From Grimontia indica (lineage in GTDB: Bacteria; Pseudomonadota; Gammaproteobacteria; Enterobacterales; Vibrionaceae): a stretch of DNA of 64,000 nt. The translations under genes and the position numbers were made by a program. A model generated the notes under the pieces. That model did no database searches. It was given only the letters and a program-made list of their open reading frames with translations, and was not told the origin of the DNA. Below are positions 8,494 to 18,148 of this stretch, one piece after another (position 1 is the first letter of the stretch; each line of letters opens with the position of its first letter). The DNA is taken from assembly GCF_000333895.2 (NCBI RefSeq), contig NZ_ANFM02000016.1, forward strand, positions 1-64,000, read 5' to 3'.

Positions 8494-9828
8494 ATGTCAT
8501 TCTCCAAACTGGGCTTGAGCCAACCTATCGTATCCGCCGTGACGGAGTTGGGTTACCAACATCCTACTGCTATTCAGGAAAAAGCCATTCCTGTGATTTT
8601 GCGTGGCGAGAACCTGCTGGCGACGGCGCAGACAGGTACGGGCAAAACAGCCAGCTTCCTTCTGCCACTAGTGGAAATGCTGAGTCAGGGTGAAACCCGT
8701 CGTAAAAAGCGTGTGCGGGCACTGGTTTTGGCGCCGACCCGTGAACTCGCAGGTCAGGTGGAGAAGAATGCTAACGAATATGGCAAGCATCTATCGCTGA
8801 AAACACTTGCGATGTATGGCGGTACGGACTCAGCAACACAGAAGCAACGCTTGATTGAAGGCGTCGATATTTTGGTGGCAACGCCAGGTCGCCTCTTGGA
8901 CATGATGTCCCAGCGCGCTGTGCATTTTGATGAGCTGGAATGTCTGGTGTTGGACGAAGCCGATCGCATGTTGGACATGGGCTTTATTGAAGACATCAAC
9001 AAAATCATCGAGCGCCTGCCTGCTGAACGCCAGAACCTGCTGTTCTCTGCAACCTTGTCAGACAAGGTTCGTTTTCTTGCCAAAACCGCCGTGCCTAACC
9101 CGGTTGAAATCAGTTCAGAAGGGAACAGTAAAGCAGACATCGAGCAATGGCTGACAACCGTAGACAAAGACAAGAAATCGTCGCTTTTAGCGCATCTCAT
9201 CACCGAAAATGGTTGGGATCAGGCGCTGATCTTTATTGAAACCAAACATGGCGCCGCCAAGCTGGTGGAGCAACTGGGTAAGCGCGGTGTTGAAGCAGAG
9301 TCTTTCCATAGTGGTCGCAGCCAGGCAATGCGCGAGCAGTTACTGGAAGATTTCAAATCTGGCAAGCTGCAATTCTTGGTTGCCACCGGCGTTGCAGCGC
9401 GTGGTATCGATATTGAAGAACTGAAGCGCGTGATCAACTATGACCTGCCATTCCCAGCCGATGATTACATTCACCGCATTGGCCGTACGGGCCGTGCGGG
9501 GGCAAAAGGCGAAGCAGTTTCCTTTCTTTCAAAAGATGACTTCAAGAACCTTTGCATGATTGAAAGCCGTCTGGGGCATTTGATTGAACGACGTGAAATC
9601 GAGGGCTTTGCCCCAAGAAAACCCGTGCCTATTTCTATTCTGAATTACGTGCCGAAGAATAAGCGAGAGCCAAAAGCGGGCGGCGAAAAGTCTGCGAAAA
9701 ACAGCAAGCCAAAGCAGGATAGAAAACCATCAAGAAAGCCGCAATCTAAGCAACGTGGTGAACGCAAATCATCAGGCGAAGAACGCGCCAATCCTTGGGC
9801 AACACTGAGTCTGAAAGGGACGAAATAA
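8494..9828 (+). CDS. rhlE: DEAD-box ATP-dependent RNA helicase, RhlE-like
   Basis: 444 residues. All core motifs are visible in order: the Q motif (YQHPTAIQEKAIP), motif I ATAQTGTGKT, PTRELAGQ, TPGRLLD, DEAD in LDEADRMLDMGF, SAT in LFSATL, then the second RecA-like domain with ARGIDIEEL and HRIGRTGRAG. The C-terminal ~60 residues are a Lys/Arg-rich, low-complexity RNA-binding tail, as in RhlE proteins of gammaproteobacteria. The family unwinds short RNA duplexes in ribosome assembly and RNA decay. The ATG at 8494 (MSFSKLGL) fits the family N-terminus; a frame open to 8431 adds residues with no family match. The assignment to RhlE rather than another DEAD-box paralogue is moderately sure. Confidence 0.9.
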   Translation: MSFSKLGLSQPIVSAVTELGYQHPTAIQEKAIPVILRGENLLATAQTGTGKTASFLLPLVEMLSQGETRRKKRVRALVLAPTRELAGQVEKNANEYGKHLSLKTLAMYGGTDSATQKQRLIEGVDILVATPGRLLDMMSQRAVHFDELECLVLDEADRMLDMGFIEDINKIIERLPAERQNLLFSATLSDKVRFLAKTAVPNPVEISSEGNSKADIEQWLTTVDKDKKSSLLAHLITENGWDQALIFIETKHGAAKLVEQLGKRGVEAESFHSGRSQAMREQLLEDFKSGKLQFLVATGVAARGIDIEELKRVINYDLPFPADDYIHRIGRTGRAGAKGEAVSFLSKDDFKNLCMIESRLGHLIERREIEGFAPRKPVPISILNYVPKNKREPKAGGEKSAKNSKPKQDRKPSRKPQSKQRGERKSSGEERANPWATLSLKGTK

Positions 9829-9835
9829 TCCACAT

Positions 9836-9866
9836 TAAAAAAGGAGCCAAACTGGCTCCTTTTTTG
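9836..9866. terminator. Bidirectional terminator between helicase and MATE genes
   Basis: AGGAGCCA/TGGCTCCT stem (9842-9849, 9853-9860) with loop AAC, an A-run before and six Ts after; it serves both convergent genes. Confidence 0.9.
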
Positions 9867-9867
9867 A

Positions 9868-11259
9868 TCAACTCATCGCAGCGGCAAGGTTACGAATCCA
9901 CCTTCCTGATTTGAGTCGCCAGAAGCACACAACCAGCTTTAAGCTTTCTTCTACAAGTACTAAGCCAAACAGATAAACAGCGGGCCATTGGAGCCAGTGA
10001 GTCAGCAAAAAGGCGCAGGGTAACAGCACAATCCATTGGGCGAAAATATCGGTAAACAGGCAAAACGAGGCATCTCCGCCAGCCCTGAGTACACCCACGA
10101 TAAGCATCATAGAAAGACTCTTTATGACCAATGAAAACGCCATAATGTCATAAAGGGTGAGCGCCAAAGCTTCTGCATTTGAAGGAACGTCATTGTGGAA
10201 GAACAGTGATACCAAGGGCGCTTTGAACAACATCAATAACACCGCTGAACATACCCCAACCACCAAGCTAGTAACGAGATTGGCACGCACAGTATCGGAA
10301 AGCTCGCCTTGCTGTTCTGCGCCCACTTTATTTCCTACCAGAATCGAACCTGCCGTTGCCAATCCAATCAATAGGGACATGGCTAAGGCTTCAATCGGTG
10401 CTAATACGGAAAGCGCAACCAGAAGATCCGCATCTCTGTATCCAAGAATTGCATGAAAGGCGAAAAGGCCAGCAGCCCAAACCACACTATTAATCGCGGC
10501 AGTCATTGAAAGCTTACCTACTATTCGAATGTCGCTGACTTTCAATGTGGTGAATTGGGAAGGGCGAATGATAGCGAGAGGGTGCTTGGTGAGTTTTAGG
10601 TAGCCAATGAGCAGCAGACACTCAACAACGGCACTGATCAATGTGCCGATAGCCGCGCCTTTAATTCCCATGGCTGGCATTCCCCAGTGACCAAAGATCA
10701 GAACCCAATTCAGGAACAGATTGAGGACGACGCCAATAAGGCTCACTTTAGTGGCGATGCCGGGTTGGTGCATGGCGCGCAGGCCGCATGCCAGAGATGA
10801 TGTTATTGCAAAGCAGAAAAGGGTGAATGCGATCGGCTTGAGGTAATCGGCACCTTTCGCAATAACATCAGGCGACTGGGTGCCCAATGCCATGAGGGCT
10901 TCCGGGAAAATGAACAGCAGAACAAAGAAACATGCTGCTGTCGCCAGGCTTAGCAACAGAGTGATTAAAACGGTGTTGAGGAGCTTTTTCTCGCCGCTTG
11001 CTCCCTTTTCGCCAAAGCATTGCGCAGCCACCTGACCGCCACCAATGCTCAAACCAATGATGAAGAAACTGATGATCATTTGCGCTTTGGCAGCGAGGCC
11101 GACAGCGGCTATTTCTAGCTCTCCAATTCCGCCAAGCATCAAGGTGTCAACGACACTCTTACTGGAGAATACTGCGGTTTGGAGAGCGACGGGTAAGGCG
11201 AGAGCGAACAAAGGTCCATTCGCCAGAAGTCTTGAAGACAAGGCGTGAGTTTTTGACAT
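9868..11259 (-). CDS. MATE family multidrug efflux transporter
   Basis: 463 residues, about 12 hydrophobic segments, typical length for MATE antiporters of the NorM/DinF superfamily. These export cationic drugs in exchange for Na+ or H+. The N-terminal half has the family strand LALPVALQTAVFSSKSVVDTLMLG and IGGGQVAAQCFG; the central LNLFLNWVLIFGHWGMPAMGIKGAAIGT and the second-half GLATAGSILVGNKVGA are characteristic repeats. ATG at 11259; a strong RBS is not visible. It lies downstream of and in the same direction as the acyltransferase and glycosyltransferase, with an 84-bp gap, so co-transcription is possible. Substrate unknown. Confidence 0.92.
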   Translation of the reverse strand: MSKTHALSSRLLANGPLFALALPVALQTAVFSSKSVVDTLMLGGIGELEIAAVGLAAKAQMIISFFIIGLSIGGGQVAAQCFGEKGASGEKKLLNTVLITLLLSLATAACFFVLLFIFPEALMALGTQSPDVIAKGADYLKPIAFTLFCFAITSSLACGLRAMHQPGIATKVSLIGVVLNLFLNWVLIFGHWGMPAMGIKGAAIGTLISAVVECLLLIGYLKLTKHPLAIIRPSQFTTLKVSDIRIVGKLSMTAAINSVVWAAGLFAFHAILGYRDADLLVALSVLAPIEALAMSLLIGLATAGSILVGNKVGAEQQGELSDTVRANLVTSLVVGVCSAVLLMLFKAPLVSLFFHNDVPSNAEALALTLYDIMAFSLVIKSLSMMLIVGVLRAGGDASFCLFTDIFAQWIVLLPCAFLLTHWLQWPAVYLFGLVLVEESLKLVVCFWRLKSGRWIRNLAAAMS

Positions 11260-11343
11260 AGGAGTATCCGGAAAAAGCAGATCCTTCGAGCTTTTCGAGG
11301 GCTTAATGACTTCAGTTTGAAGAATGAAGGATCTGCGAAAAGG

Positions 11344-12012
11344 TTAGGAAACTGCGTCCAACTGTTTAACGATGGTTGCGGGGTTTCCTATTGCTATACA
11401 GTTGTCTGGCACATCTTGGTAGACGACGCTGTTGGCGCCAACGACGGCATTTTCACCAATGGTCACGCCTTTGAGGATCGTGGCTCCCATCCCAATCCAG
11501 GCATTGTCTTTGATGGTGACTTTGGCAACGCGCGTGCGCGCTGCTTCATCATCACTCCAACGCCCTGTTACCGGATGACCACTGCTGTCCATAATGGTGA
11601 CTTTTGGTCCAAACAATACTTTGTCGCCAATTTCTACTTCGTCGTAAGAAACAATTGCTGTGCCTTGCATGACACAACCTTCACCAATAGAAATTTTGCC
11701 AGACTGATTGCTATTTACCTTCACAACCGTGAGACGTACTGCGCGGTTTTCGAAGGCTAGATTGTCCTCGGAGTACAAAACCGTTCCTTTACCGATGGAA
11801 ATGCTTTCGGTGAAATCCTGCGCATCAATCAGCGAGTACTGAGCATCTCGGGCGTAGTTATCGGAATCCCTTGCGAGTGTAAATGCGATATGGGGGGCAC
11901 CGATAAAAGTGGCATCCTCATCCAGAGCTATCTGTTCGCGAAAAAGAGTTCTGACATCTTCCGTTGTTCGTCCTTCAGAAACGGGGAAGATATTTTCATA
12001 AACACACGGCAT
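11344..12012 (-). CDS. Left-handed beta-helix acyltransferase (hexapeptide repeat)
   Basis: 222 residues. The C-terminal half is made of hexapeptide repeats of type [LIV]-G-x-x-x-x (SIGKGTVLY, KISIGEGCVMQGTAIV, VEIGDKVLFGPKVTI, AWIGMGATILKGVTIGENAVVGANSVV), ending with the usual PDNCIAIGNPA. Such enzymes move acetyl or other acyl groups from CoA to sugars. The N-terminal ~75 residues are not recognised and may bind the sugar acceptor. It starts 10 bp after the glycosyltransferase stop, with GCAGGAA upstream, so the two form an operon and probably act on the same glycan. Acceptor and acyl donor are unknown. Confidence 0.88.
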   Translation of the reverse strand: MPCVYENIFPVSEGRTTEDVRTLFREQIALDEDATFIGAPHIAFTLARDSDNYARDAQYSLIDAQDFTESISIGKGTVLYSEDNLAFENRAVRLTVVKVNSNQSGKISIGEGCVMQGTAIVSYDEVEIGDKVLFGPKVTIMDSSGHPVTGRWSDDEAARTRVAKVTIKDNAWIGMGATILKGVTIGENAVVGANSVVYQDVPDNCIAIGNPATIVKQLDAVS

Positions 12013-12022
12013 AAATCTGATC

Positions 12023-12961
12023 TTATTCCTGCTCTAAGATTGGCTGGGTTTTAGGTTGTGGTTTATACAAAGAGGGATCAGCCATAGGATGATTAGGGCT
12101 GCTTTTCAGCACTTTGATCAGCTTGTTTAAAGGGAGATCGTTAATCTCATGATCCAAGCCGTAATAGCTGGTTTGCCAGATATTGTATTTGTTGTGAATA
12201 CGCTCAGCAGCACTGCGAGAGCTTTCACCGGTATCTTTCACTTCTTTTGGATGCGGCCAATGGAAGGAAGACATCGCTTTATCAACGATAAACATGTTGT
12301 TGTTGATAAAAAGGCGAACGCCCAAGTCAACATCTTCGCCCCCCCAGCTATTAAACCCCTCGTCAAACAGACCTGCCTTGATCAGTTGCTCGCGCTCTGC
12401 CGAAACATGGCAAGTCCAGAATAAGTCAAAAGGCGCAGGCCAGTCGCAGATGTTGTGGCCAAGGTCATCGTACTGAGATTGGCGGATATCGTAAGCGCCC
12501 TGAGAATCCAGCTCAGCGAGAATCTGGTCAACGTTTGTAGGTGTGATGACAGATTCCATTTTCTTAATGCCTTCGTCATCAAGATCAAAGCCGTAAACAT
12601 AACCAACAATCGCGATAGGGTGCGTGGAAACCTTATGTCGGAACAGATGTTCTTCCAAGGTGCCAGTGCCTGGAAGGACACCAGTGTCGAGATAAACGAT
12701 GTACTTCCCTTCTGCAATAGCGGTGCCTACATTTCTGGCTTTTCCAGCTCTGAAGCCTTTGTCCTCTTGCCAAAAGTACTTAATATTCAGTCGGTCTGAA
12801 AAAGACAGCGCAATATATTCGGAGTCATCCATTCCACCATCGTCAACAACAATAACTTCAAAAGTTTCTTTAGGAAGGGTTTGTTCAGATAAAGCCGTTA
12901 ACGTATGTGAAAGAAGATCTCTTCTGTTATAGGTGGGAATAACAACACTTAATTCGATCAT
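12023..12961 (-). CDS. GT2-family glycosyltransferase with GT7-like C-terminus
   Basis: 312 residues. The GT-A fold is shown by SVVIPTYNRRDLL at the N-terminus, VIVVDDGGMDDS, DKGFRAGKARNVG and the DxD-type YLDTGV. The C-terminal part has FWTCHVSAEREQLIKAGLFDEGFNSWGGEDVDLGVRL, the WGGEDxDL signature shared by N-acetylgalactosaminyl/galactosyltransferases. It probably adds a hexosamine or galactose to a surface polysaccharide; donor and acceptor cannot be read from the sequence. ATG at 12961 is preceded by AGAGAAG. It is the first gene of a leftward pair with the acyltransferase and sits beside an unusually AT-rich 900-bp intergenic tract, which is common around horizontally acquired glycan genes. 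Confidence 0.88.
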   Translation of the reverse strand: MIELSVVIPTYNRRDLLSHTLTALSEQTLPKETFEVIVVDDGGMDDSEYIALSFSDRLNIKYFWQEDKGFRAGKARNVGTAIAEGKYIVYLDTGVLPGTGTLEEHLFRHKVSTHPIAIVGYVYGFDLDDEGIKKMESVITPTNVDQILAELDSQGAYDIRQSQYDDLGHNICDWPAPFDLFWTCHVSAEREQLIKAGLFDEGFNSWGGEDVDLGVRLFINNNMFIVDKAMSSFHWPHPKEVKDTGESSRSAAERIHNKYNIWQTSYYGLDHEINDLPLNKLIKVLKSSPNHPMADPSLYKPQPKTQPILEQE

Positions 12962-13866
12962 TTTTACTTCTCTATTATTTTCTAACCAACTGAAGGAATA
13001 ATAAGAGCTGTGTTTTTAGAATCAACATCACATTTTTTCAATTATTTACAATTTCAAACCTAATGAGTCAATAAAAAACCTTAATAAACAGTGTTTTATT
13101 GGAATCTTGCGTGTTTGTTTTTGTTTTAATCTATGCGACTTATATCACATTAAGGGTTTGCTTAATTACAATATATTGCATTGAAAGTATTTTAAAATCG
13201 CATTAATTGTGGTTATTTTAATCGATCTGGGAATAGTTCAGATATATTCATTGTTGAATTTATATACAAGTTGTGAATGAGAAGGTTAGGAATAAATAGG
13301 GTTCTTTGTCGTTAAATAAAGCGCTGTGTTTTTTAATTTTTTAAATTATTGGCACACACAATTAAGTGATAAGAATTGAAAATCTCTAGAACTTTAGTGT
13401 GTCTTGAAATTTGTATTTCCGCTGCTTGAGGATACTGAGTTGTGGCTCAAACTAATGTTTTGTTTGGTCTAGCAGTGAGATTAGAGGTATTGCCAGAATA
13501 TAATTTGGTAATGATAACTATTACCAACTAATCATCTAAGAAAGATAATGTGAAAGATGTCGCACTGGAACGAGCGAAAGCTGTCTCAACGTAGATGTGC
13601 GCCGCACTAAGGGTCTATTGAGCTCCAAATTAACTTAATTTGTGTCATAAATGATGTCCATCTCAATAGCAGAATGCGTTGAGGTACTTTTTAACTATCA
13701 GCTATCCACTGCCTTTTGTTTGCTGATGACTCTCTTGTCACTGATATGTTGTCCTTTGGTGCACGGGAGAGGTTTCGTCAATACTTGGCGAACACCCACG
13801 CTGGACATTTCTCCCTACGAAAATAGGTTCAGCGCGGGTGGTTTCTTCCTTCTTTCTTCTCTTACA
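12962..13866. other. AT-rich intergenic tract
   Basis: About 900 bp with much lower GC than the flanks, especially 13020-13540. It holds the promoter region of the glycosyltransferase operon and an orphan Fur-like box. Short frames on the plus strand near 13651 lack an RBS and run into the end of the MCP gene, so I do not call them. A small RNA cannot be excluded. Confidence 0.55.
13507..13525. promoter_or_regulatory. Fur-box-like palindrome
   Basis: GGTAATGATAACTATTACC agrees at 15 of 19 positions with the classical Fur consensus GATAATGATAATCATTATC. No annotated gene starts within about 300 bp on either strand. Confidence 0.5.
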
Positions 13867-15549
13867 TCACACCGTATATTTCTGGATCTTCGATTTCATT
13901 TCGTCCGACAGCTCTTGCAGTGAACTCGCAGCAATGCGGCTTTGTTCTGCGCCCGTCGCGGTTTGATCCGAGATACCACTGATCACTGTGATGTTCTTGT
14001 TAATCTCCTCGGTGACCGAGCTTTGCTGCTCTGCGGCTGTCGCGATTTGTGTGTTCATGGCATTGATCTCATCGACACTCTTCAGAATGCGGGTGAGTGC
14101 TTCACCAGCTTCCTGCGCCATTTGCACGGTTTCCTGTGCCTGTCCGTTGCCTTTCTCCATGCGTGACATCGCGTCTCTGCTGCCTTCCTGAAGCTGCTGA
14201 ATCGTGCGCTGAATTTCGATGGTTGAAGACTGGGTACGCTGCGCGAGAGAGCGCACTTCGTCGGCGACGACCGCAAAGCCACGGCCCTGATCGCCAGCGC
14301 GTGCGGCTTCAATGGCAGCATTTAGCGCAAGCAGATTGGTTTGTTCTGAGATCTCCTGAATGGTATCGACCACACTGCCAATGGCGTCGGTGTGTTTTTG
14401 AAGTGACTGCATGGCATCGACGGTGGTTTTAAGGTCTTGCGAAAGATGCTCAATCATTTCAATGCTGCGGAGCACCACTTTCTGACCATCAGAGGCGGCG
14501 GTGTCAGCCTCTTGCGAGGCGGTCGCTGCATAGGCAGTGTTGTTGGCAACCTCGTGGACAGTGGCGGTAAATTCATGGATGGCGGCGGCAATCATCTGGG
14601 TTTGCGCTTGCTGATCCAATACGTTTTTCTGGGTTTGGTTAGTGACTACTGCACTTTCTGATGCAGAAGTGGCGATCAATCCCGTGGAGTCGAGCGTGGA
14701 TTTCACCACGCTTTGGAAACTGCCCACCAGGCGGTTGACGTAATCCGCGATTCGGGCAAATTCATCTCGCCCCTCGATATCGACACGTCGGGTAAGATCC
14801 CCACGCGTAATCGCCTTGGAAGTGGATTCAAGCTCTGAAATAGCCCGATTCATGCGGGAGATGATCTTGGTAAAAAGCGCCCCCAAAACAATCAGTGAAA
14901 GCACGATGGTGGTGCCGACGACCCAAAGAAAATGGCTGACATTTTCCAGCGCTAGCTGGTAGTTTGTGCGGCCTTCCTGATTTTGAAGGTTTAGGAAAGC
15001 TTCGGCTTCGGCTGAAATATCCTCAAACAGCGGGTTGATGGTGTTGAGCAGCACCAGATTGGCGGTTTCAAACTGACCGGCTTTCAGCGCATCCACCGCG
15101 GGCACAAAACCACGGTCTGTAATGGTATCCAAAATTTCGACTATACGGTTCACTTCACGGCGTTCTTCACTGTTCAGCTCGGAAGGAACAATCTCGTTAT
15201 CAACAGTTTGATGCAAGGTATCCAGCGCTTCACTGATTTGTGCGTAGTGAAGATCAATGGGGTGATCATGCAGGTTTGCAAATTTACTGGCCGGATCATG
15301 CTGCATGGCGAGCAACAGGTGGCTGCGAGCATCACCCAGTTCATCAAGGATATTTCCCGCGCGAATCGCGTGCTGCATACCTTGTGAGTAAAGATCGTCC
15401 ATCGATTGGGCTGCACTGTTCATCCCGGAAATGCCTTTGTAGCCGATAAAACAGAGCGCCAGTGCAACCAACAAAACGATCCCTTTCAGCTGGTAGGTGA
15501 CCGAATGAAACTTCGCAAAAAATCCTTCTTCCTTCCTTTTTGTTGTCAT
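13867..15549 (-). CDS. Methyl-accepting chemotaxis protein, 4HB/HAMP type
   Basis: 560 residues. It is an inner-membrane chemoreceptor: TM1 (about residues 22-40, [18 protein letters not shown]), a periplasmic ~165-residue helical region typical of four-helix-bundle sensors ([20 protein letters not shown]), TM2 near 210-230, a HAMP linker ([26 protein letters not shown]), and the signalling hairpin with [26 protein letters not shown]... at the tip that contacts CheA/CheW. No CheR-tether pentapeptide is at the C-terminus. The ATG at 15549 has GGAGAA seven bases before it; an in-frame start 10 codons upstream lacks one. An FNR box 70 bp upstream suggests control by oxygen. Ligand unknown. Confidence 0.93.
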   Translation of the reverse strand: MTTKRKEEGFFAKFHSVTYQLKGIVLLVALALCFIGYKGISGMNSAAQSMDDLYSQGMQHAIRAGNILDELGDARSHLLLAMQHDPASKFANLHDHPIDLHYAQISEALDTLHQTVDNEIVPSELNSEERREVNRIVEILDTITDRGFVPAVDALKAGQFETANLVLLNTINPLFEDISAEAEAFLNLQNQEGRTNYQLALENVSHFLWVVGTTIVLSLIVLGALFTKIISRMNRAISELESTSKAITRGDLTRRVDIEGRDEFARIADYVNRLVGSFQSVVKSTLDSTGLIATSASESAVVTNQTQKNVLDQQAQTQMIAAAIHEFTATVHEVANNTAYAATASQEADTAASDGQKVVLRSIEMIEHLSQDLKTTVDAMQSLQKHTDAIGSVVDTIQEISEQTNLLALNAAIEAARAGDQGRGFAVVADEVRSLAQRTQSSTIEIQRTIQQLQEGSRDAMSRMEKGNGQAQETVQMAQEAGEALTRILKSVDEINAMNTQIATAAEQQSSVTEEINKNITVISGISDQTATGAEQSRIAASSLQELSDEMKSKIQKYTV

Positions 15550-15618
15550 GGTGATTTTCTCCAATGCGCTGATATGCAACCAGTATAGAAGCTGCCAGAG
15601 AAACCACTGACGGTAAAA

Positions 15619-15632
15619 TTGATTTAGATCAA
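15619..15632. promoter_or_regulatory. FNR-type binding site
   Basis: TTGATTTAGATCAA matches the FNR consensus TTGAT-N4-ATCAA exactly. It lies 70 bp upstream of the leftward MCP start and 190 bp upstream of the rightward lipoprotein start. Confidence 0.65.
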
Positions 15633-15821
15633 TGACTTGTTGCGATATAGAAAAGCACGCTGCGTTTTGTTGTATTGGTCACATCAATATCTTCGCTATC
15701 GGAAAGTCAGCGTGACCATGCCTTGTCAGAAAACTTTGCATAGACTTGTTGGTTTACTGACAAGGTCGCGCTAGCTTGTGGGCGAAAAAGCGGTCGTGTG
15801 ACCCGAATCGAGAACAGTGAA

Positions 15822-16904
15822 TTGAAAAAACGAATGATAAGAGTGGTTAGCGGTTTATTGACCGTGGCATTGCTATTGAGTGGATGCGCGCAGCCGACGA
15901 CGGAAAAACAGGATGCTGACGTCATCAAACAGACTTATGACAGTCATCTGGCTGAGTTGTCTGCCTACCAATTGGGCCATTATGGTCTTCGTATGTATCG
16001 CCAGACCCAAGATGATAAATATCAGGCAGCAGTATGGACTGATATGGCGCGGGTAGCGGATAAGCTGAATGAGTACGCGGCCACGATTCACAGTAAAGAA
16101 GATGTGTTGGCTCAGGGTCAGAAAAGACTGAAAGCCTACGATTCTGGAGACTCGGAGCGCGATGAAATTCGCCACGCCGCAGCGCAGGGGCGCGAAGAGT
16201 ATCTTGTTCTAGGGGCGGGGCTTATCAGCAGCATGGCGCGTGCGAATGAGTATGGGCTGGAGCATATCGACGATGAAAAGCTGCATGAGATCCTCAGTTG
16301 GTATGATTTCAGCGAGTATGCCACGGACCCACAAATGATCCGTGCCTGGGCTGCGCAACTCGCCAATCAGGTTTACTGGCTGAAACAGCTGGGTGAGACA
16401 GATCATACTGCTGCCTTCGACAAAGCCTTCCGCGACACATATCCGGACAGTGAAGACGCAAACCTCTCTACCCAGCAATACAACAACAAGCTGTATGGAA
16501 TGACTCACATCATTCTGGCGGCTTCCGAGTACTACAGAAAGCCTGTGAATGAAGCGGACTTCCAGTGGATTTACGACTACTTCCGAGACAATTTCGATGA
16601 AATTGCAGCGCGTTCAAAAGAGGACGTGATTGCAGAGATCGGTATTACTTTCCTGCTGGCAGGGCTAGATAACGACCCGGTTGTCACGCGTAGTCAGGAC
16701 ATCATCCAGGAAGCGATTAACCGCGATAAGGGCATGGTGCCGTCGGTCTCTGGCAGTACGGATTTGGCGAAGGGAGAGCACCGCAATGTTCTCGCTATCA
16801 TGTTACTGGACTGGCAAGGAGCGAATGCGGTACCAATGGCCGGGCAGGTTAACCGTGTGGTTTCGAATATTCCTTGGGGACTTGAAGCGGTCAACAGCCC
16901 CTAA
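15822..16904 (+). CDS. DUF3541-like lipoprotein
   Basis: About 360 residues. A lipoprotein signal peptide ends in LLLSGC, so the protein is probably lipidated and anchored in the envelope. The mature part is a helical, Tyr/Gln/Asp-rich domain without catalytic motifs I know; length and composition resemble the DUF3541 family of vibrios, whose function is unknown (family placement is from memory, moderate). The likely start is TTG at 15822, preceded by GAGAA; GTG at 15798 or ATG at 15834 are alternatives. Its stop overlaps by four bases that of the convergent outer-membrane protein gene. Confidence 0.7.
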   Translation: MKKRMIRVVSGLLTVALLLSGCAQPTTEKQDADVIKQTYDSHLAELSAYQLGHYGLRMYRQTQDDKYQAAVWTDMARVADKLNEYAATIHSKEDVLAQGQKRLKAYDSGDSERDEIRHAAAQGREEYLVLGAGLISSMARANEYGLEHIDDEKLHEILSWYDFSEYATDPQMIRAWAAQLANQVYWLKQLGETDHTAAFDKAFRDTYPDSEDANLSTQQYNNKLYGMTHIILAASEYYRKPVNEADFQWIYDYFRDNFDEIAARSKEDVIAEIGITFLLAGLDNDPVVTRSQDIIQEAINRDKGMVPSVSGSTDLAKGEHRNVLAIMLLDWQGANAVPMAGQVNRVVSNIPWGLEAVNSP

Positions 16905-18136
16905 AAGTAATACGTCATCATGATTTCGCCGTAACTGTCTGGCTCCAATCCATAGAAAAAGTCGCTGGGAGACAAGGCTGAAAAGTCGAACAGCGACAAT
17001 GCCAGTTCAATGTTCTGGTTAAAACGCCGGGTCAGAGTGACTTCCAGAATGTTGCTGTGATAATCCAGATCATGAAGCAAAGAAATGCTCAGCTGGGTGT
17101 CATCCACGTCATTAAATGCGGTGTGCAAAGCGAGCAAGACATCGTGCTGGTAAAGCGATAGCAGCATGTCTCCCATTGAATTGCCGCTATACTCTCCAAC
17201 CCATCGTAAATCGATACCACTGTTAAACAGATCAAACATGCTGTATTCACCAGCGACCACATATTGTGTGGTCTCGTTGAACTCGCCGTTGAGAGTCGGC
17301 GCGTTCGATACATTCAGCGCTTCCAGTTTAGTGAGCATATTCCCCATCACCCATTGAATGTCGACGCCAACTTGGGTTGCCGCCGCATATTCTGGTATCA
17401 ATCGACCGGCTTCAAATAAAAATGCCGGTTCGCGGTTAATGCCATGAAAGCCAAACAGTGCGACATCAATGCTGTCGAACGAATAGACGTATCGTGCGGC
17501 AAAGCCCGGATAGTAAGCCTGATGGCTGTTTTTCCAGCGTTCGCTGTCGCCATCAATAACAAAGCCGGCTGACAGTCGTTCTTCGTATTCACGAAATCGG
17601 CGTTTGGGGGTGTAAGGAAGGTAATAAAAGCTTGCCAGCCCTTCTCCGACATACCCAGAAAGATTGAGCATAGGTTGACCCAGTTTGATGCCACCGTCGA
17701 ATGCTGCGCCCAAATCTTTTTGATTCAACACATCCAAAATTTGGGCGCCTTCTGTCGCGCCCAAGAACACAATGTCGTAGCCCGCTACCAGCTCCCAATC
17801 ATCGAAGTCACTCAGCCACCGGCTCTTGTACGGGTCGAGAAAAGGAGAGTCATCGTTATCGCTTCTTGCCCTTAAGGCTGGCTCGATGATGAGGGTGGAG
17901 GAATCGGCAATATCAGACGAGAAGCGGGGGATAACGGCCATGTTGGTCTGGTAGGACGCGACATCTTCGGGGTGTTCCCAAAAGTGTGTGTAGCCCAGCG
18001 AGATCTCTCCAGTCGGTGCAGCGGCGAAAGTGAAAGGGACGCAAAGCGATGAAACCGTCAAACAGCCAGCCGATAACCAAGTAACGAAAGCCTGCCGCCG
18101 AATCATCTCAAAACTGAGCGCCTTCATTAAAAACAT
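16901..18136 (-). CDS. Putative outer-membrane beta-barrel protein
   Basis: About 410 residues from 18136. A hydrophobic segment (AGCLTVSSLCVPFTFAAA) looks like a signal peptide with AxA cleavage. The mature chain alternates polar and hydrophobic residues with many Tyr/Trp/Phe, as in a beta barrel, and ends in MMTYYF, with the terminal Phe recognised by BAM. No family is recognised; it recalls OMPs that accompany MMPL exporters. The start is uncertain: ATG codons at 18136, 18127 and 18106 are all possible. It is divergent from the PF03773 permease gene, and the shared operator at 18149-18179 lies directly before its start, so both may answer to the same ArsR-type repressor. Confidence 0.7.
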   Translation of the reverse strand: MFLMKALSFEMIRRQAFVTWLSAGCLTVSSLCVPFTFAAAPTGEISLGYTHFWEHPEDVASYQTNMAVIPRFSSDIADSSTLIIEPALRARSDNDDSPFLDPYKSRWLSDFDDWELVAGYDIVFLGATEGAQILDVLNQKDLGAAFDGGIKLGQPMLNLSGYVGEGLASFYYLPYTPKRRFREYEERLSAGFVIDGDSERWKNSHQAYYPGFAARYVYSFDSIDVALFGFHGINREPAFLFEAGRLIPEYAAATQVGVDIQWVMGNMLTKLEALNVSNAPTLNGEFNETTQYVVAGEYSMFDLFNSGIDLRWVGEYSGNSMGDMLLSLYQHDVLLALHTAFNDVDDTQLSISLLHDLDYHSNILEVTLTRRFNQNIELALSLFDFSALSPSDFFYGLEPDSYGEIMMTYYF

Positions 18137-18148
18137 GTCGCCATCCAT

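Noticed and set aside
13507-13700. RyhB-like sRNA after the Fur-like box
   Set aside because: The conserved core and T-rich terminator that I would expect were not found; kept only as an open question.
13651-13923. 90-residue plus-strand frame
   Set aside because: No RBS, odd composition, and it overlaps the well-supported end of the MCP gene.
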